Shown piece after piece: positions 18,675 through 28,029 of a stretch of 52,260 nucleotides of DNA. A model generated the notes under the pieces. That model was not told the origin of the DNA and did not search any database. It saw only the letters and a program-made list of their open reading frames with translations. Origin of the DNA: an uncultured Actinomycetes bacterium (GTDB lineage Bacteria > Actinomycetota > Actinomycetes > S36-B12); assembly GCA_903832025.1 (NCBI GenBank), contig CAIKZY010000076.1:1-52260 (forward strand). Reading direction: 5' to 3'. Each line of letters begins with the position of its first letter. Position 1 is the stretch's first letter. The position numbers and the translations under genes were made by a program.

Positions 18675-21332
18675 TCAGTCCAAGGTAATGGTGGGCACGA
18701 CCTTGCCAAGCCACGCCGGCATCCACCAGTTCGCCCGGCCCAGCAGGGACATCAGTGATGGCACCAGGATCAAGCGCACCAAGAACGCGTCAATGACCAC
18801 TGCCGACGCCAGTGCCACGCCGAACAACTTGATCGTGTCATTGGGCGTGGGAATGAAGGCACCGAACACGAAGGTCATGATCGATGCGGCAATGACGACA
18901 ACTCGTCCGGATCCGGCCAGGCCCAGCCGAACAGACAGGGAGCTGTCATGCGAATGCTCCCAGCTTTCCTTCATCCGCGAGACTAAGAAGACCTGGTAGT
19001 CCATGGACAGACCGAACAAGATGGCAAACACCATCAGCGGCAAGAACGGCAGGATCGGCCCGGTCCCGGTGACGCCCAGCAGGGTATCGGCGAACCCGTT
19101 CTGGAAGACCGCCACCGTGATACCCAAGGCGGCGGCGAATGACAGCAGACTGGTTATGGCCGCTGTCAAGGGAATCACCAACGAGTGAAACAGCAGCACC
19201 AGGGCAATGAAGCCCAGGCCGATGACCAAGATGAGGAAGATCGGCAGTGCCTTGTTGAGCACGCTAGTGAAGTCGGTGGACACGGCCTGTGATCCGCCGA
19301 CGTAGATGTCCACCCCGTGCGCGGCCTTCAGTTGCGGAGCTGTGGTGTTCCGAATGCGTGTCAGCAACGCCGCCGTCTCCGGTGATTGCGGGTCGGTCGT
19401 GGGATACACGATGACCGAGGTGACGGTGCCGTTATCGCCAAAGATGCTCGTGTCGTATGTGAGCAGGGGGAGCATCGCGGCTGTGGGCAGCGTGCGGGCG
19501 ACACCGGGTGTGGACTGCAGTGCAGTGATCGCCTGGCCCAGACCCTGGACGTTATTGACCCTGCTGTCTTGGATGGCGACAAAGAACGGGCCGTTGACCC
19601 CTGCGCCAAAGCCCTTGGCCATCAGGTCAAAGCCCGTGCGCAAGGGGGTGCCAACCTTCTGCGTTCCGTCGTCGGGGAATCCGGTCGTCATCTTCAATGC
19701 CGGAGCGGCCAGGACGCCGATCAGCACCAGCACGACGATGATCGGAATCAGCGGGGCTCTTTGCAGCAGGCGCCCATAGGCGTTCCAGGAACTGGTGTGG
19801 GGATCGGCGGGCTTGAGCCTGCGAGCCCAGGGAAGTCGCAGGCCAAGGGCATGGGTTCCCAACAGTGACAGCAAGGCCGGCAGGAACCACAACGCCGAGG
19901 CCATCACCAGCAGCACGGCCAGCCCGGCGGCCACAGCCAAGCCATTGAAGAATCCGATCCCGAGGACGAACATGCCCAGCAGCGCCACGATGACGGTGCT
20001 CCCGGCGAACAGCACGGCCCGCCCCGCCGTGCCCACTGCCTTGCTCGCCGCAGCGTGAGGCTCCAGTCCCTCCTGGAGTCCTTGACGAAATCGGTTCAGG
20101 ATGAACAAGGCGTAATCGATACCCACGCCAAGTCCGATCATGGCGGCCAGAGTCGGGGCGAACGTGGCAACGGACATGAAGTGGGCAGCGATCACGATGG
20201 CCAGTTGCCCGCCGATCAGGCCGGTGATGGCGACGAAGATGGGCAGCCCGGCGGCGATGATCGAGCCGAAGGCGATGAGCAATATCAGGATGGCGGCCAG
20301 CAAGCCGACAGCGTCGGAGTTCGTCTGCTCAGCCCCCGCGCCCTCCAGGATGGATCCTTGGGCCCCGACGGTGATGGCTGACGTGGACGCGGTGTGCACG
20401 ATGTCGTAGATCTGGGAGACCGTGGCGGCCGATGGTGCGTTGGTGTTCAGATTCACCGTTGCGTAGGCGATTGAGTGAGCAGCGGCGACTTGGCTGCCTG
20501 CAGCGTCGGCAGCATCTGCGGCTGCCATGATCGAGGCAACGGTGGACTGAGCGCTTGCCCAGTCTCGTTCCAGTGCAGATACCTGTGCCGGGATTCTCTC
20601 CGCTGCCGCCTGCAGCGCCGGACTCTTGCTCTTGGCCAGTGCGGACAACGTGGCCTGCGGCAGCTTGGACAAGGAGTCCAGCAGCGCAAAGCCATCCGCC
20701 AGTTCCTTGGCGGCAGCGGGGCTGACGCCGGGCACCTTCGCCCACTGCGTCGCGGTGACCTGTGCCCATTGGCTCCAATTCCAGCTCGGGTTCTTTGCCA
20801 GGGCAGCGAGCGTGGGGAGCTCTGCGGCAAGTGCGCCCAGGTCTTTGGGATTGGCGCGGCCCAGGGGTGCCAGTTGTTGCAGGAGCGGCCCGATCTTGGC
20901 GATATCCGACGCCGGCAGCCCGGTGTATTTCGTGAATTGCGTGTTGATCGCGTTGGTGATCGTCTGCCGCACGCTGCGCGGGTGCAAGGTCGGGCATTGG
21001 GTCCCGTAATTGCGCCCGTACGGGCCTGCCACGCAGGCGGTGGCATCCAACGCGGCAAGTTTGCCCAGTGTCGGTGCGATAGCTGCCTGAATTGCTGGAT
21101 CGGTCACTGAGCCGGTCTTGGCCTGCCACACCACCGTGACTGAGGCATGTGGGTTCGACGATGCCGGGAGGCGTTCCAGCAGATCCTGGGCGATGGTGGA
21201 TTGCGCCCCGGGGAGCACGAAGGAGTCGTTGAACTTCCCGGCGGTGGCCTTGGCCGCCGCGCCGATCACCACCAGCAGCACGATCCAGGTGACCAACGCC
21301 CACACTGGATGGCGAACCGCCCACTTACTCAT
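18675..21332 (-). CDS. MMPL/RND-family exporter
   Basis: Twelve-TM layout; LAAMIGLGVGIDYALFILNRFRQGLQ; FAILFGLSMDYQVFLVSRMKESWE; start at MSKWAVRHPVW. Confidence 0.9.
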   Translation of the reverse strand: MSKWAVRHPVWALVTWIVLLVVIGAAAKATAGKFNDSFVLPGAQSTIAQDLLERLPASSNPHASVTVVWQAKTGSVTDPAIQAAIAPTLGKLAALDATACVAGPYGRNYGTQCPTLHPRSVRQTITNAINTQFTKYTGLPASDIAKIGPLLQQLAPLGRANPKDLGALAAELPTLAALAKNPSWNWSQWAQVTATQWAKVPGVSPAAAKELADGFALLDSLSKLPQATLSALAKSKSPALQAAAERIPAQVSALERDWASAQSTVASIMAAADAADAAGSQVAAAHSIAYATVNLNTNAPSAATVSQIYDIVHTASTSAITVGAQGSILEGAGAEQTNSDAVGLLAAILILLIAFGSIIAAGLPIFVAITGLIGGQLAIVIAAHFMSVATFAPTLAAMIGLGVGIDYALFILNRFRQGLQEGLEPHAAASKAVGTAGRAVLFAGSTVIVALLGMFVLGIGFFNGLAVAAGLAVLLVMASALWFLPALLSLLGTHALGLRLPWARRLKPADPHTSSWNAYGRLLQRAPLIPIIVVLVLIGVLAAPALKMTTGFPDDGTQKVGTPLRTGFDLMAKGFGAGVNGPFFVAIQDSRVNNVQGLGQAITALQSTPGVARTLPTAAMLPLLTYDTSIFGDNGTVTSVIVYPTTDPQSPETAALLTRIRNTTAPQLKAAHGVDIYVGGSQAVSTDFTSVLNKALPIFLILVIGLGFIALVLLFHSLVIPLTAAITSLLSFAAALGITVAVFQNGFADTLLGVTGTGPILPFLPLMVFAILFGLSMDYQVFLVSRMKESWEHSHDSSLSVRLGLAGSGRVVVIAASIMTFVFGAFIPTPNDTIKLFGVALASAVVIDAFLVRLILVPSLMSLLGRANWWMPAWLGKVVPTITLD

Positions 21333-21544
21333 GACTGAGCCGTGCTCCATGGGGCCTTGCTGGATCGGGCCATGGAGCGGACAGTAGTGGATGGAGGGAC
21401 CGGTCAGGTTCATTGTCGGTGGACCGGGTGTGACCATTTCGGGGATGGATGCAGACCCGTCAGCCAGGAGGTGGTGGGCATCGTGTGCCTCCCGCGCCCG
21501 GCAATCTCCCGCACAGCAGGTCCTGCCTGGGCTACCGTGGCGCT

Positions 21545-21745
21545 ATGGCATCCAATAACCCCTCCACCGTCCGCTACTTCATGGAAGTCATTGGCTTGGC
21601 CGCCTTGGCGCTGTACTTCATCATCGACCTGGTCAAGCATGGCTTTCACACCACAACCTGGCTGTTGATCATCGCGATCGTTGCCTTGGGCGTATCCACA
21701 TTGCTGGACATGCGTGCCCGCGATCGACGACCGCACAAATCCTGA
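21545..21745 (+). CDS. Small hypothetical membrane protein
   Basis: MASNNPSTVRYFMEVIGLAALALYFIIDLVKHGFHTTTWLLIIAIVALG. Confidence 0.5.
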   Translation: MASNNPSTVRYFMEVIGLAALALYFIIDLVKHGFHTTTWLLIIAIVALGVSTLLDMRARDRRPHKS

Positions 21746-21947
21746 CCCCCCGCTGCTCCTTCCGCTGGCTGCCGTCACGGTGTTGGTGAGGACTAGATGT
21801 CGCAATCCGCACCGCTGGACCGGGCCAGCTCCAGCACTCGTCAGGGCATGCTCAGGGTGAGAACTTTGGCCACGACCTATTCCGCAGTTCACCGACGCGA
21901 GCGTTCAACGGGGATACGCTGGCGGAAAACGTCAGCATCAGGGATCG

Positions 21948-22151
21948 ATGCTGACGACGTCAGGAGTGATCATGGGGTTCATCACCACACCGCTGGGAGC
22001 GCATTACTTCCAGTGGGGCTGGTTCTCAGTGTCCATCGGCAACATCGCCACGATCTCGGCAGTCGTTGCCCTTCTGGTCCTGGCAATCGTGGTGCCCTTC
22101 CCCAAGGAGCATGACGTCACGCCCATCCAGCGAGAGCAGGATCAGGCGTGA
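21948..22151 (+). CDS. Small single-TM protein of the cytochrome b locus
   Basis: GWFSVSIGNIATISAVVALLVLAIVVPFPKE; overlaps the downstream cytochrome b ORF; start may be 21972. Confidence 0.55.
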   Translation: MLTTSGVIMGFITTPLGAHYFQWGWFSVSIGNIATISAVVALLVLAIVVPFPKEHDVTPIQREQDQA

Positions 22152-22816
22152 GCGACCAGGTTGAGGAAGTCAAGATCACCTGGACGGGTCGCATCCGCAA
22201 CCGCGCGGAGAAGAACCTGCCCTACGACCGGTTGATGCCGGACACCCAGCCCGCATACGTCGTGTCCTGGATCTATGTCGCCGGCGTGCTGACCATCGCG
22301 GCGCTGGCAGGGATCATCGGCTCGGGGGTCATCTTGACCTTCAAAGGTCCGACCTGGTGGCACACCTCCGCTTCGGGGCATTTCGTCAACAGCTTGCACT
22401 TTTGGTCCGTGCAGCTGTTCTTCATCTTCATGGTCGTCCATCTCTGGGGCAATTTCTGGATGGCGGCGTGGCGAGGTGGCCGCTGGAAAACCTGGATCTC
22501 GGGCCTTGTGGCATTCGCGGTATCCATCGGCGCCGGCCTGAGTGGCTATGCGATTCAGACCAACGTGGACTCCCAGTGGATCGCTTTCCAAGCCAAGGAT
22601 GGGATCAACGCAACCGGCGTGGGGGCGATGTTCGATATCGCCAACTTCGGTCAGATGATGATGTTCCACATCTTCTTGTTCCCCGGCATCATCTCCCTGG
22701 TCGTGCTTGCCCACGTGGTCTGGGTACGCATCAAGGGGGTGGTGCCGCCGATTGATGCAGCCAAGGTGGAAGCCGCGATCGCCGAGCATGCCGCATCGAC
22801 GCAGGCTGGTGCATGA
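22148..22816 (+). CDS. Cytochrome b N-terminal domain protein (b6-like)
   Basis: Two His pairs: HFWSVQLFFIFMVVH (HX13H) and HIFLFPGIISLVVLAH (HX14H); SGYAIQTNVDSQW. Confidence 0.85.
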   Translation: MSDQVEEVKITWTGRIRNRAEKNLPYDRLMPDTQPAYVVSWIYVAGVLTIAALAGIIGSGVILTFKGPTWWHTSASGHFVNSLHFWSVQLFFIFMVVHLWGNFWMAAWRGGRWKTWISGLVAFAVSIGAGLSGYAIQTNVDSQWIAFQAKDGINATGVGAMFDIANFGQMMMFHIFLFPGIISLVVLAHVVWVRIKGVVPPIDAAKVEAAIAEHAASTQAGA

Positions 22817-23805
22817 TGGATCTCAAGGCCCGTCAGAAGGAAATCGAGCGCACCCATTGGACCGGGCCACTGCGCCGCTACGACATCGTCAAAGAGGGCA
22901 TCATCGCCTGCATTGTCGTGGCCGCACTGGTCATCGGCTTGTCGGCACTGTTTAGCTCCCCCGACGACAAGGCCCTGACCTTTCGTGGCTGGGCGACCGC
23001 GATGCCGAAAGACTTCTTCGCCACCACGGTCAAGGAGTTGGCTGGCACATCGGACTCGGCCACGTATGGTCCGCCCTATAACGCCAGCGGCGATGGACAG
23101 GCCGTGGGCCCCATCACCATGCAGAAGTGGATTGGCGTGCATGAGCCGATCCACACAGCCAATGATTTCGTGATCAATCCGCTCATTCACCAGCAGCAGG
23201 CACAGATCGTGCAGAACGCCGTGGTGACCTGGCTCAAGGCAAGCCCGGCACAGCAGGCAACCTGGGCGACCAACCTGGACAACGCCATTCAGGATCCCAA
23301 GGGCGCCAACGGGGATCCGAGCAAGGTCCCGAATGGTGACTACGGTCCAACGCCGCTGCTGGCATCGGGCCTGTTGGCCATGGCCAGTTCCGGCGCGCTG
23401 GATGGCATCCTGCCCGCACCGGGCGACTTCTATAACTCCAACAACACCAAGCAAATCCTGTTCATGGGGGACGGCTCGTATCTACCCGGCTTCGGTGATG
23501 CCAATCACCTGAGTGGCAATCAGTGGGGCATGATGAACGAGATCGGTGATTGGCCGGGGCAGCAATGGCTGATGCCATTCAGTTTCTGGTACCAGATGCC
23601 GTTCGTGAACTCCGATGCGACCAGCGGTCTGTCGGCCACGATGACGGCCAATGGGGACGTCTATGTCCTTGCGATCATCACGATCATCATGCTGCTCCAC
23701 TTCCTCATCCCGTTCATCCCGGGCCTGAGGGATATTCCCCGCTGGATCCCGGTGCACAAGCTGATTTGGCGGCAGTACTACCGGCGCGCCAAGCAGACCT
23801 CGTAG
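22813..23805 (+). CDS. Large partner protein of the cytochrome b (N- and C-terminal TM, big extracytoplasmic domain)
   Basis: 4-bp overlap with the cytochrome b gene; GIIACIVVAALVIGLSALF and YVLAIITIIMLLHFLIPFIPG flank about 220 soluble residues. Confidence 0.6.
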   Translation: MMDLKARQKEIERTHWTGPLRRYDIVKEGIIACIVVAALVIGLSALFSSPDDKALTFRGWATAMPKDFFATTVKELAGTSDSATYGPPYNASGDGQAVGPITMQKWIGVHEPIHTANDFVINPLIHQQQAQIVQNAVVTWLKASPAQQATWATNLDNAIQDPKGANGDPSKVPNGDYGPTPLLASGLLAMASSGALDGILPAPGDFYNSNNTKQILFMGDGSYLPGFGDANHLSGNQWGMMNEIGDWPGQQWLMPFSFWYQMPFVNSDATSGLSATMTANGDVYVLAIITIIMLLHFLIPFIPGLRDIPRWIPVHKLIWRQYYRRAKQTS

Positions 23806-24197
23806 AAGCTAACGGCTGAGCCACGTCCTGGCTTGACTGACGAGTAGCACGCCGTCGCGCACAGCAAAGCGCCGCGGTGGTCCTTGGTCAGCAGGCACCG
23901 ACGATGATTCGAACACGGTCGGGCACGTAACGAACTGAAGCCGCGTTCCCACACGGGGCAGGCAACGTTCGCGCACACTGCTAATTGCCGGGCACGACCA
24001 GCAGGCATGAAGTCCACAGGCCATCGAGCCCGCTGGGCATTCAGTGAGCTGCACATGATGGGCTCTGACGCGCCATGGTGGGGAGGCCATGGATCGTGAT
24101 GTTCGTCGCGGACCAGGGCGTGACTTTCCTTGGCAATTTCCCCACACCGCAGGTGCCAGTGCCGCACAATGGAGCCTCCAGCGTGGGAGGAGCCATC

Positions 24198-25733
24198 ATG
24201 TTGTCCTTGGCAATGTTGCTCGAAGACGCCGCGCACAACTACCCCGACCGCATTGCACTGATTCAGGGTGATCGTTCCATCACCTACCGGGAAACCGACG
24301 CTGCAGCACGACGTGTGGCCGACGTGCTGGCCGAACGTGGCATCGGGATCGGAGACACCGTCGCGCTGGCCTGTCCGAACATCGCCGAGTTTCCGATCAT
24401 CTACTTCGGCATCCTCAAGGCCGGTGCGACGGTCGTGCCCTTGAACGTCTTGTTGAAAGCCGAGGAAATCGAGTACTACCTCAATGACTCCGGAGCCACG
24501 GCCTTTTTCTGCTTCGCGGGAACACCACAGTTGGATCTTGGCGCCCAGGGCCGAGGTGGCTTCGATCGGGTGGCCAGTTGCAAGCACTTCATCCTGATCG
24601 CAACCGCAGATGGGGTTGAGGGGGAGTCCTACGAGCAGTTGCTCGCAGCGGCAAATCCCACCTACGAGTCAGTGAGCACGGTGGAGACCGATACCGCCGT
24701 GATTCTGTATACCTCCGGAACGACAGGAGTGGCCAAAGGCGCCGAACTGTCGCATTCGAACCTGGTGCTCAACGCACTTGGCTGCAATCGCCTGTTCGAT
24801 ACCCACGCAGATCGCCACGACACGATGCTGGTCTGCTTGCCGCTGTTCCACACCTTTGGCGCCACGGTGCTGATGAACGGCGGATTCGCGTCGGCATCCA
24901 CGCTGGTGTTAGTGCCACGATTCACCGGTGAGGCTGCCTTGGAGCTCATGGATGCTCACGAGGTGACGATCTTTGCCGGCGTTCCGACCATGTACTGGGC
25001 CTTGCTCAATGCCCTGACCGATCAAGTGAACGTGACCAAGCTGGCCACCAATCTGCGTATCGCGATGAGCGGGGGCGCCGCGTTGCCCCTGCAGATCCTG
25101 ACCGATTTTGCCAACCGATTCGGGGTGAACATCCTGGAGGGCTATGGGTTGTCCGAAACCAGCCCGGTGGCCACGTTCAACCACCTTGGCCGCCCCACCA
25201 AGGCCGGATCCATTGGCCAAGCGCTATGGGGAGTGCAAGTGCGTTTGATCGATGAGGATTGGCACACGGTCAGCGGGGAGGACTCGATCGGGGAGATCGC
25301 GGTTCGGGGATACAACGTCATGAAGGGCTACCTCAATCGTCCCGAAGCCACCGCAGCGGTCATGCACGATGGCTGGTTTCGCACCGGCGATCTGGCTCGC
25401 CAGGATGATCAGGGGTACTTCTTCATCGTCGATCGTGCCAAGGACATGATCATTCGCGGGGGGTTCAATGTGTACCCACGCGAGATCGAGGAGGTGCTCA
25501 TGAAGCACCCGGCAGTGTCACTTGCTGCCGTCATTGGAGTCCCGGACCCAGAGCATGGCGAGGAGATCAAGGCGTGTGTGGTCAAGCAGCCCGGTGACGC
25601 AACCACCGACGCCGAACTCATCGATTACTGCAGGCAGCACATGGCGGCATACAAGTACCCGCGAACGGTGGAGTTCCTTGACGCGCTGCCGATGACCAGT
25701 ACCGGCAAGATCCTCAAGCGAGAACTGCGCTGA
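24198..25733 (+). CDS. Acyl-CoA synthetase (AMP-forming)
   Basis: LYTSGTTGVAKGAELSHSN; GYGLSETSPV; GWFRTGDLARQDDQGYFFIVDRAKDMIIRGGFNVYPREIEEVL; TSTGKILKRELR. Confidence 0.92.
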   Translation: MLSLAMLLEDAAHNYPDRIALIQGDRSITYRETDAAARRVADVLAERGIGIGDTVALACPNIAEFPIIYFGILKAGATVVPLNVLLKAEEIEYYLNDSGATAFFCFAGTPQLDLGAQGRGGFDRVASCKHFILIATADGVEGESYEQLLAAANPTYESVSTVETDTAVILYTSGTTGVAKGAELSHSNLVLNALGCNRLFDTHADRHDTMLVCLPLFHTFGATVLMNGGFASASTLVLVPRFTGEAALELMDAHEVTIFAGVPTMYWALLNALTDQVNVTKLATNLRIAMSGGAALPLQILTDFANRFGVNILEGYGLSETSPVATFNHLGRPTKAGSIGQALWGVQVRLIDEDWHTVSGEDSIGEIAVRGYNVMKGYLNRPEATAAVMHDGWFRTGDLARQDDQGYFFIVDRAKDMIIRGGFNVYPREIEEVLMKHPAVSLAAVIGVPDPEHGEEIKACVVKQPGDATTDAELIDYCRQHMAAYKYPRTVEFLDALPMTSTGKILKRELR

Positions 25734-25902
25734 ACCACGGCACACGCCCATAGGCGGCAAGATCGCCGACCAAGACATGCCCGTCGCATGCCTGGCGATC
25801 GCTGGCTGGACATCTGCGTGCAGGACTCAGGGGTGGCATAACATGAGCGCGTTGAGGAGCCATTTCCTCGCGAAATCCTGATCACGAGTGTGGAGGCTGG
25901 CG

Positions 25903-26322
25903 ATGTCGACATTTCGACCGAGGCAGATGGGCATCGTTCACGACGTGATTGAGGGTCAAGTGCTGATCATTCGCAGTGACTCTGGCGCCTACTACTCGAT
26001 GGAGGGAACGGGCACTGTGGTGTGGGAAGGCATCCTGCGCGGTGAGTCAGTCGATGCGATCACAGCCAGCGCCGTGCAGCGATACCCGGATACCCCTGAA
26101 CTGGCAGCGGACATCCGGTACCTGTTCGCTGATCTGCAGCGCGAGCAGCTCATCGAAGAGACAACGAGCGCATCCAGCCCCGGCACGACAACGAGCACCC
26201 CGTGGCCGGATACCTGGACAGCTCCGGCACTGGCGATCTTCAATGACATGAAGGATCTGCTGCTGTTTGATCCGATTCACGAAGTTGGTCCCGAAGGCTG
26301 GCCATACGCATCACATGAGTGA
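25903..26322 (+). CDS. PqqD-family peptide chaperone with HPr-rel-A-type C-terminal tail
   Basis: VIEGQVLIIRSDSGAYYSMEGTGTVVWEGILRGESVDAI PqqD core; tail TAPALAIFNDMKDLLLFDPIHEVGPEGWP. Confidence 0.75.
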   Translation: MSTFRPRQMGIVHDVIEGQVLIIRSDSGAYYSMEGTGTVVWEGILRGESVDAITASAVQRYPDTPELAADIRYLFADLQREQLIEETTSASSPGTTTSTPWPDTWTAPALAIFNDMKDLLLFDPIHEVGPEGWPYASHE

Positions 26323-27316
26323 AGCCGATGCCGCGATCGCCTCGGTCTTGCAGCGCGCCCTGGCCGTCCAAGGCCTGACGCACGCCCAGGCTGCCTTCGG
26401 GCCGATGCAGCTTGAGCTCGGCTGCGATGACGATGAATTCGTGCGGTCCGTACAGCGCGCAGCGATCGCCGAGCAGTCGGCGCACGCGTGGCCGACCCTG
26501 CGGGTGCTGATGCTGACCGCTGCATCACTGCCGTTGGAGCACCTCCCGACGCCACTGCGGCCCACATTCAGGCATGCGGCGGTGCGCGTGATCACCACAC
26601 CCCGGTTTAGCTGTCTGGTCAATCAACACCTCCTCTGGGTCGCCGATCGTCAATCGGCGACGGTCCTGAGGTGGTCCCTGTCCTGCGAAGCAGTTCCGGA
26701 CTGGGAGTCGACCCGTCCATTGCGGTATGCGCTGAACTGGTGGGCCGCCGAGCATGGATCAGCCCTGCTTCATGCTGGCGTGGTCGCGTATCAGGGGAAA
26801 TCAGTCATCTTGACGGGAAAGGGAGGGACGGGGAAGTCCACAACCGTCTGCGCCTGTTTGGACTCACCGCTGTCGGTACTGGCCGATGATTACTGCCTCG
26901 TCCAACCGGCAACTGCTGATTCCGATGCCACCGCGCATGCCCTCTTCAGGGTCGGGCACGTTGATGCCCAGACAATCGCCTTACTGCCCTCACTGCGCAG
27001 CAGGGTCATCGTGGACGATCCGCAGTCAAAGTCGCTCGTGCGACTGATCGAGCAGCCACCGCGACCGGCGAGTATTGCCGCATTCGCCTCGATTACCCGT
27101 GCTCCCGGCGCGGACACGCTCATGCGTCCGACGTCCGCCAGTGCAGTGCTCCAGCAGGCAGCTCCCAGCACCATCGCACAAAGCTATGCCGGGCAGGAGC
27201 ACATCTGGCGAGTTCTGACGCAGATGGTCCAATCCAGCATCTGCGTCGATCTGCAGGTCGGCTCACTGTCGGACGTCCCGCAAGCGTTGCTGCAGACACT
27301 GCGGGACCAACCATGA
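26315..27316 (+). CDS. HPr-kinase-like protein (HprK-related kinase A type)
   Basis: HAGVVAYQGKSVILTGKGGTGKSTTVCAC Walker A; start ATG 26315 overlaps the PqqD stop. Confidence 0.75.
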   Translation: MSEADAAIASVLQRALAVQGLTHAQAAFGPMQLELGCDDDEFVRSVQRAAIAEQSAHAWPTLRVLMLTAASLPLEHLPTPLRPTFRHAAVRVITTPRFSCLVNQHLLWVADRQSATVLRWSLSCEAVPDWESTRPLRYALNWWAAEHGSALLHAGVVAYQGKSVILTGKGGTGKSTTVCACLDSPLSVLADDYCLVQPATADSDATAHALFRVGHVDAQTIALLPSLRSRVIVDDPQSKSLVRLIEQPPRPASIAAFASITRAPGADTLMRPTSASAVLQQAAPSTIAQSYAGQEHIWRVLTQMVQSSICVDLQVGSLSDVPQALLQTLRDQP

Positions 27317-28029
27317 TCACCCGTCCGGTGACCGTGGTCATCCCTGCGCACAATGCCGCGGGAACGATTGCCGCAACGTTGCGTTCACTGGGCAATCCCG
27401 CGCGCATCATTGTCGTCAATGATCGCTCACAGGACAGCACCGTGGAACAGATCACTGCATGCGGCATCGATGTTGACGTGCTCCACAGCACGCACCCAGG
27501 ACCTGGTGCTGCCAGGAACCACGGAGCGGTGCACGTCAGGACGCCATACATTGCGTTTTGCGATGCTGATGATCAATGGGTCCCGGGACGACTTGATGCG
27601 GACCTGGACATCCTGAGCCGCCGACCCGACATCGAGATTCTCCTGGGCAGCACCCGGTATGAAGCAACCGATGCAGCCTTGCTGGCCGGCCACGTGTTCC
27701 CCGACGACACGCAGAGCCAGGTGATCGCCCACTTCGGAGCGGCAACGATGCGCACGGCTGCCTTTCACCGGGTGGGTCCGATTCGCGAGGACAAAGCCAA
27801 CTTTGAGGATCTGGAGTGGTTCCTGCGTGCTCGCGATCTCGGTGTCGGCCTGGTAGCCCACCGCCGCATCGTTCAGCGTCGACTCATGCATCCATCAAGC
27901 ACCAGTCATGTGCATCCTGGCCGGCCCACGGACATGCTGGCGGTGCTGGCTGAATCGGTACGCCGCCGTGCAGACTCCGGTGTGGAGGTCCTGTCGTTGC
28001 AGGACAGTATTGATATGAATCTGCCATGA
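27313..28029 (+). CDS. Glycosyltransferase family 2
   Basis: PVTVVIPAHNAAGTIAATLRSL; FCDADDQWVPGRL; 4-bp overlap with both neighbours. Confidence 0.85.
   Translation: MITRPVTVVIPAHNAAGTIAATLRSLGNPARIIVVNDRSQDSTVEQITACGIDVDVLHSTHPGPGAARNHGAVHVRTPYIAFCDADDQWVPGRLDADLDILSRRPDIEILLGSTRYEATDAALLAGHVFPDDTQSQVIAHFGAATMRTAAFHRVGPIREDKANFEDLEWFLRARDLGVGLVAHRRIVQRRLMHPSSTSHVHPGRPTDMLAVLAESVRRRADSGVEVLSLQDSIDMNLP

Noticed and set aside
23880-23940. tRNA-like gattcgaac segment
   Set aside because: No acceptor, D or anticodon stem could be assembled; no tRNA genes were recognised in the window.
25843-25881. Tiny ORF MSALRSHFLAKS just before the first PqqD as an HPr-rel-A precursor
   Set aside because: Only 12 aa, no leader motif, no similarity to the precursor family.
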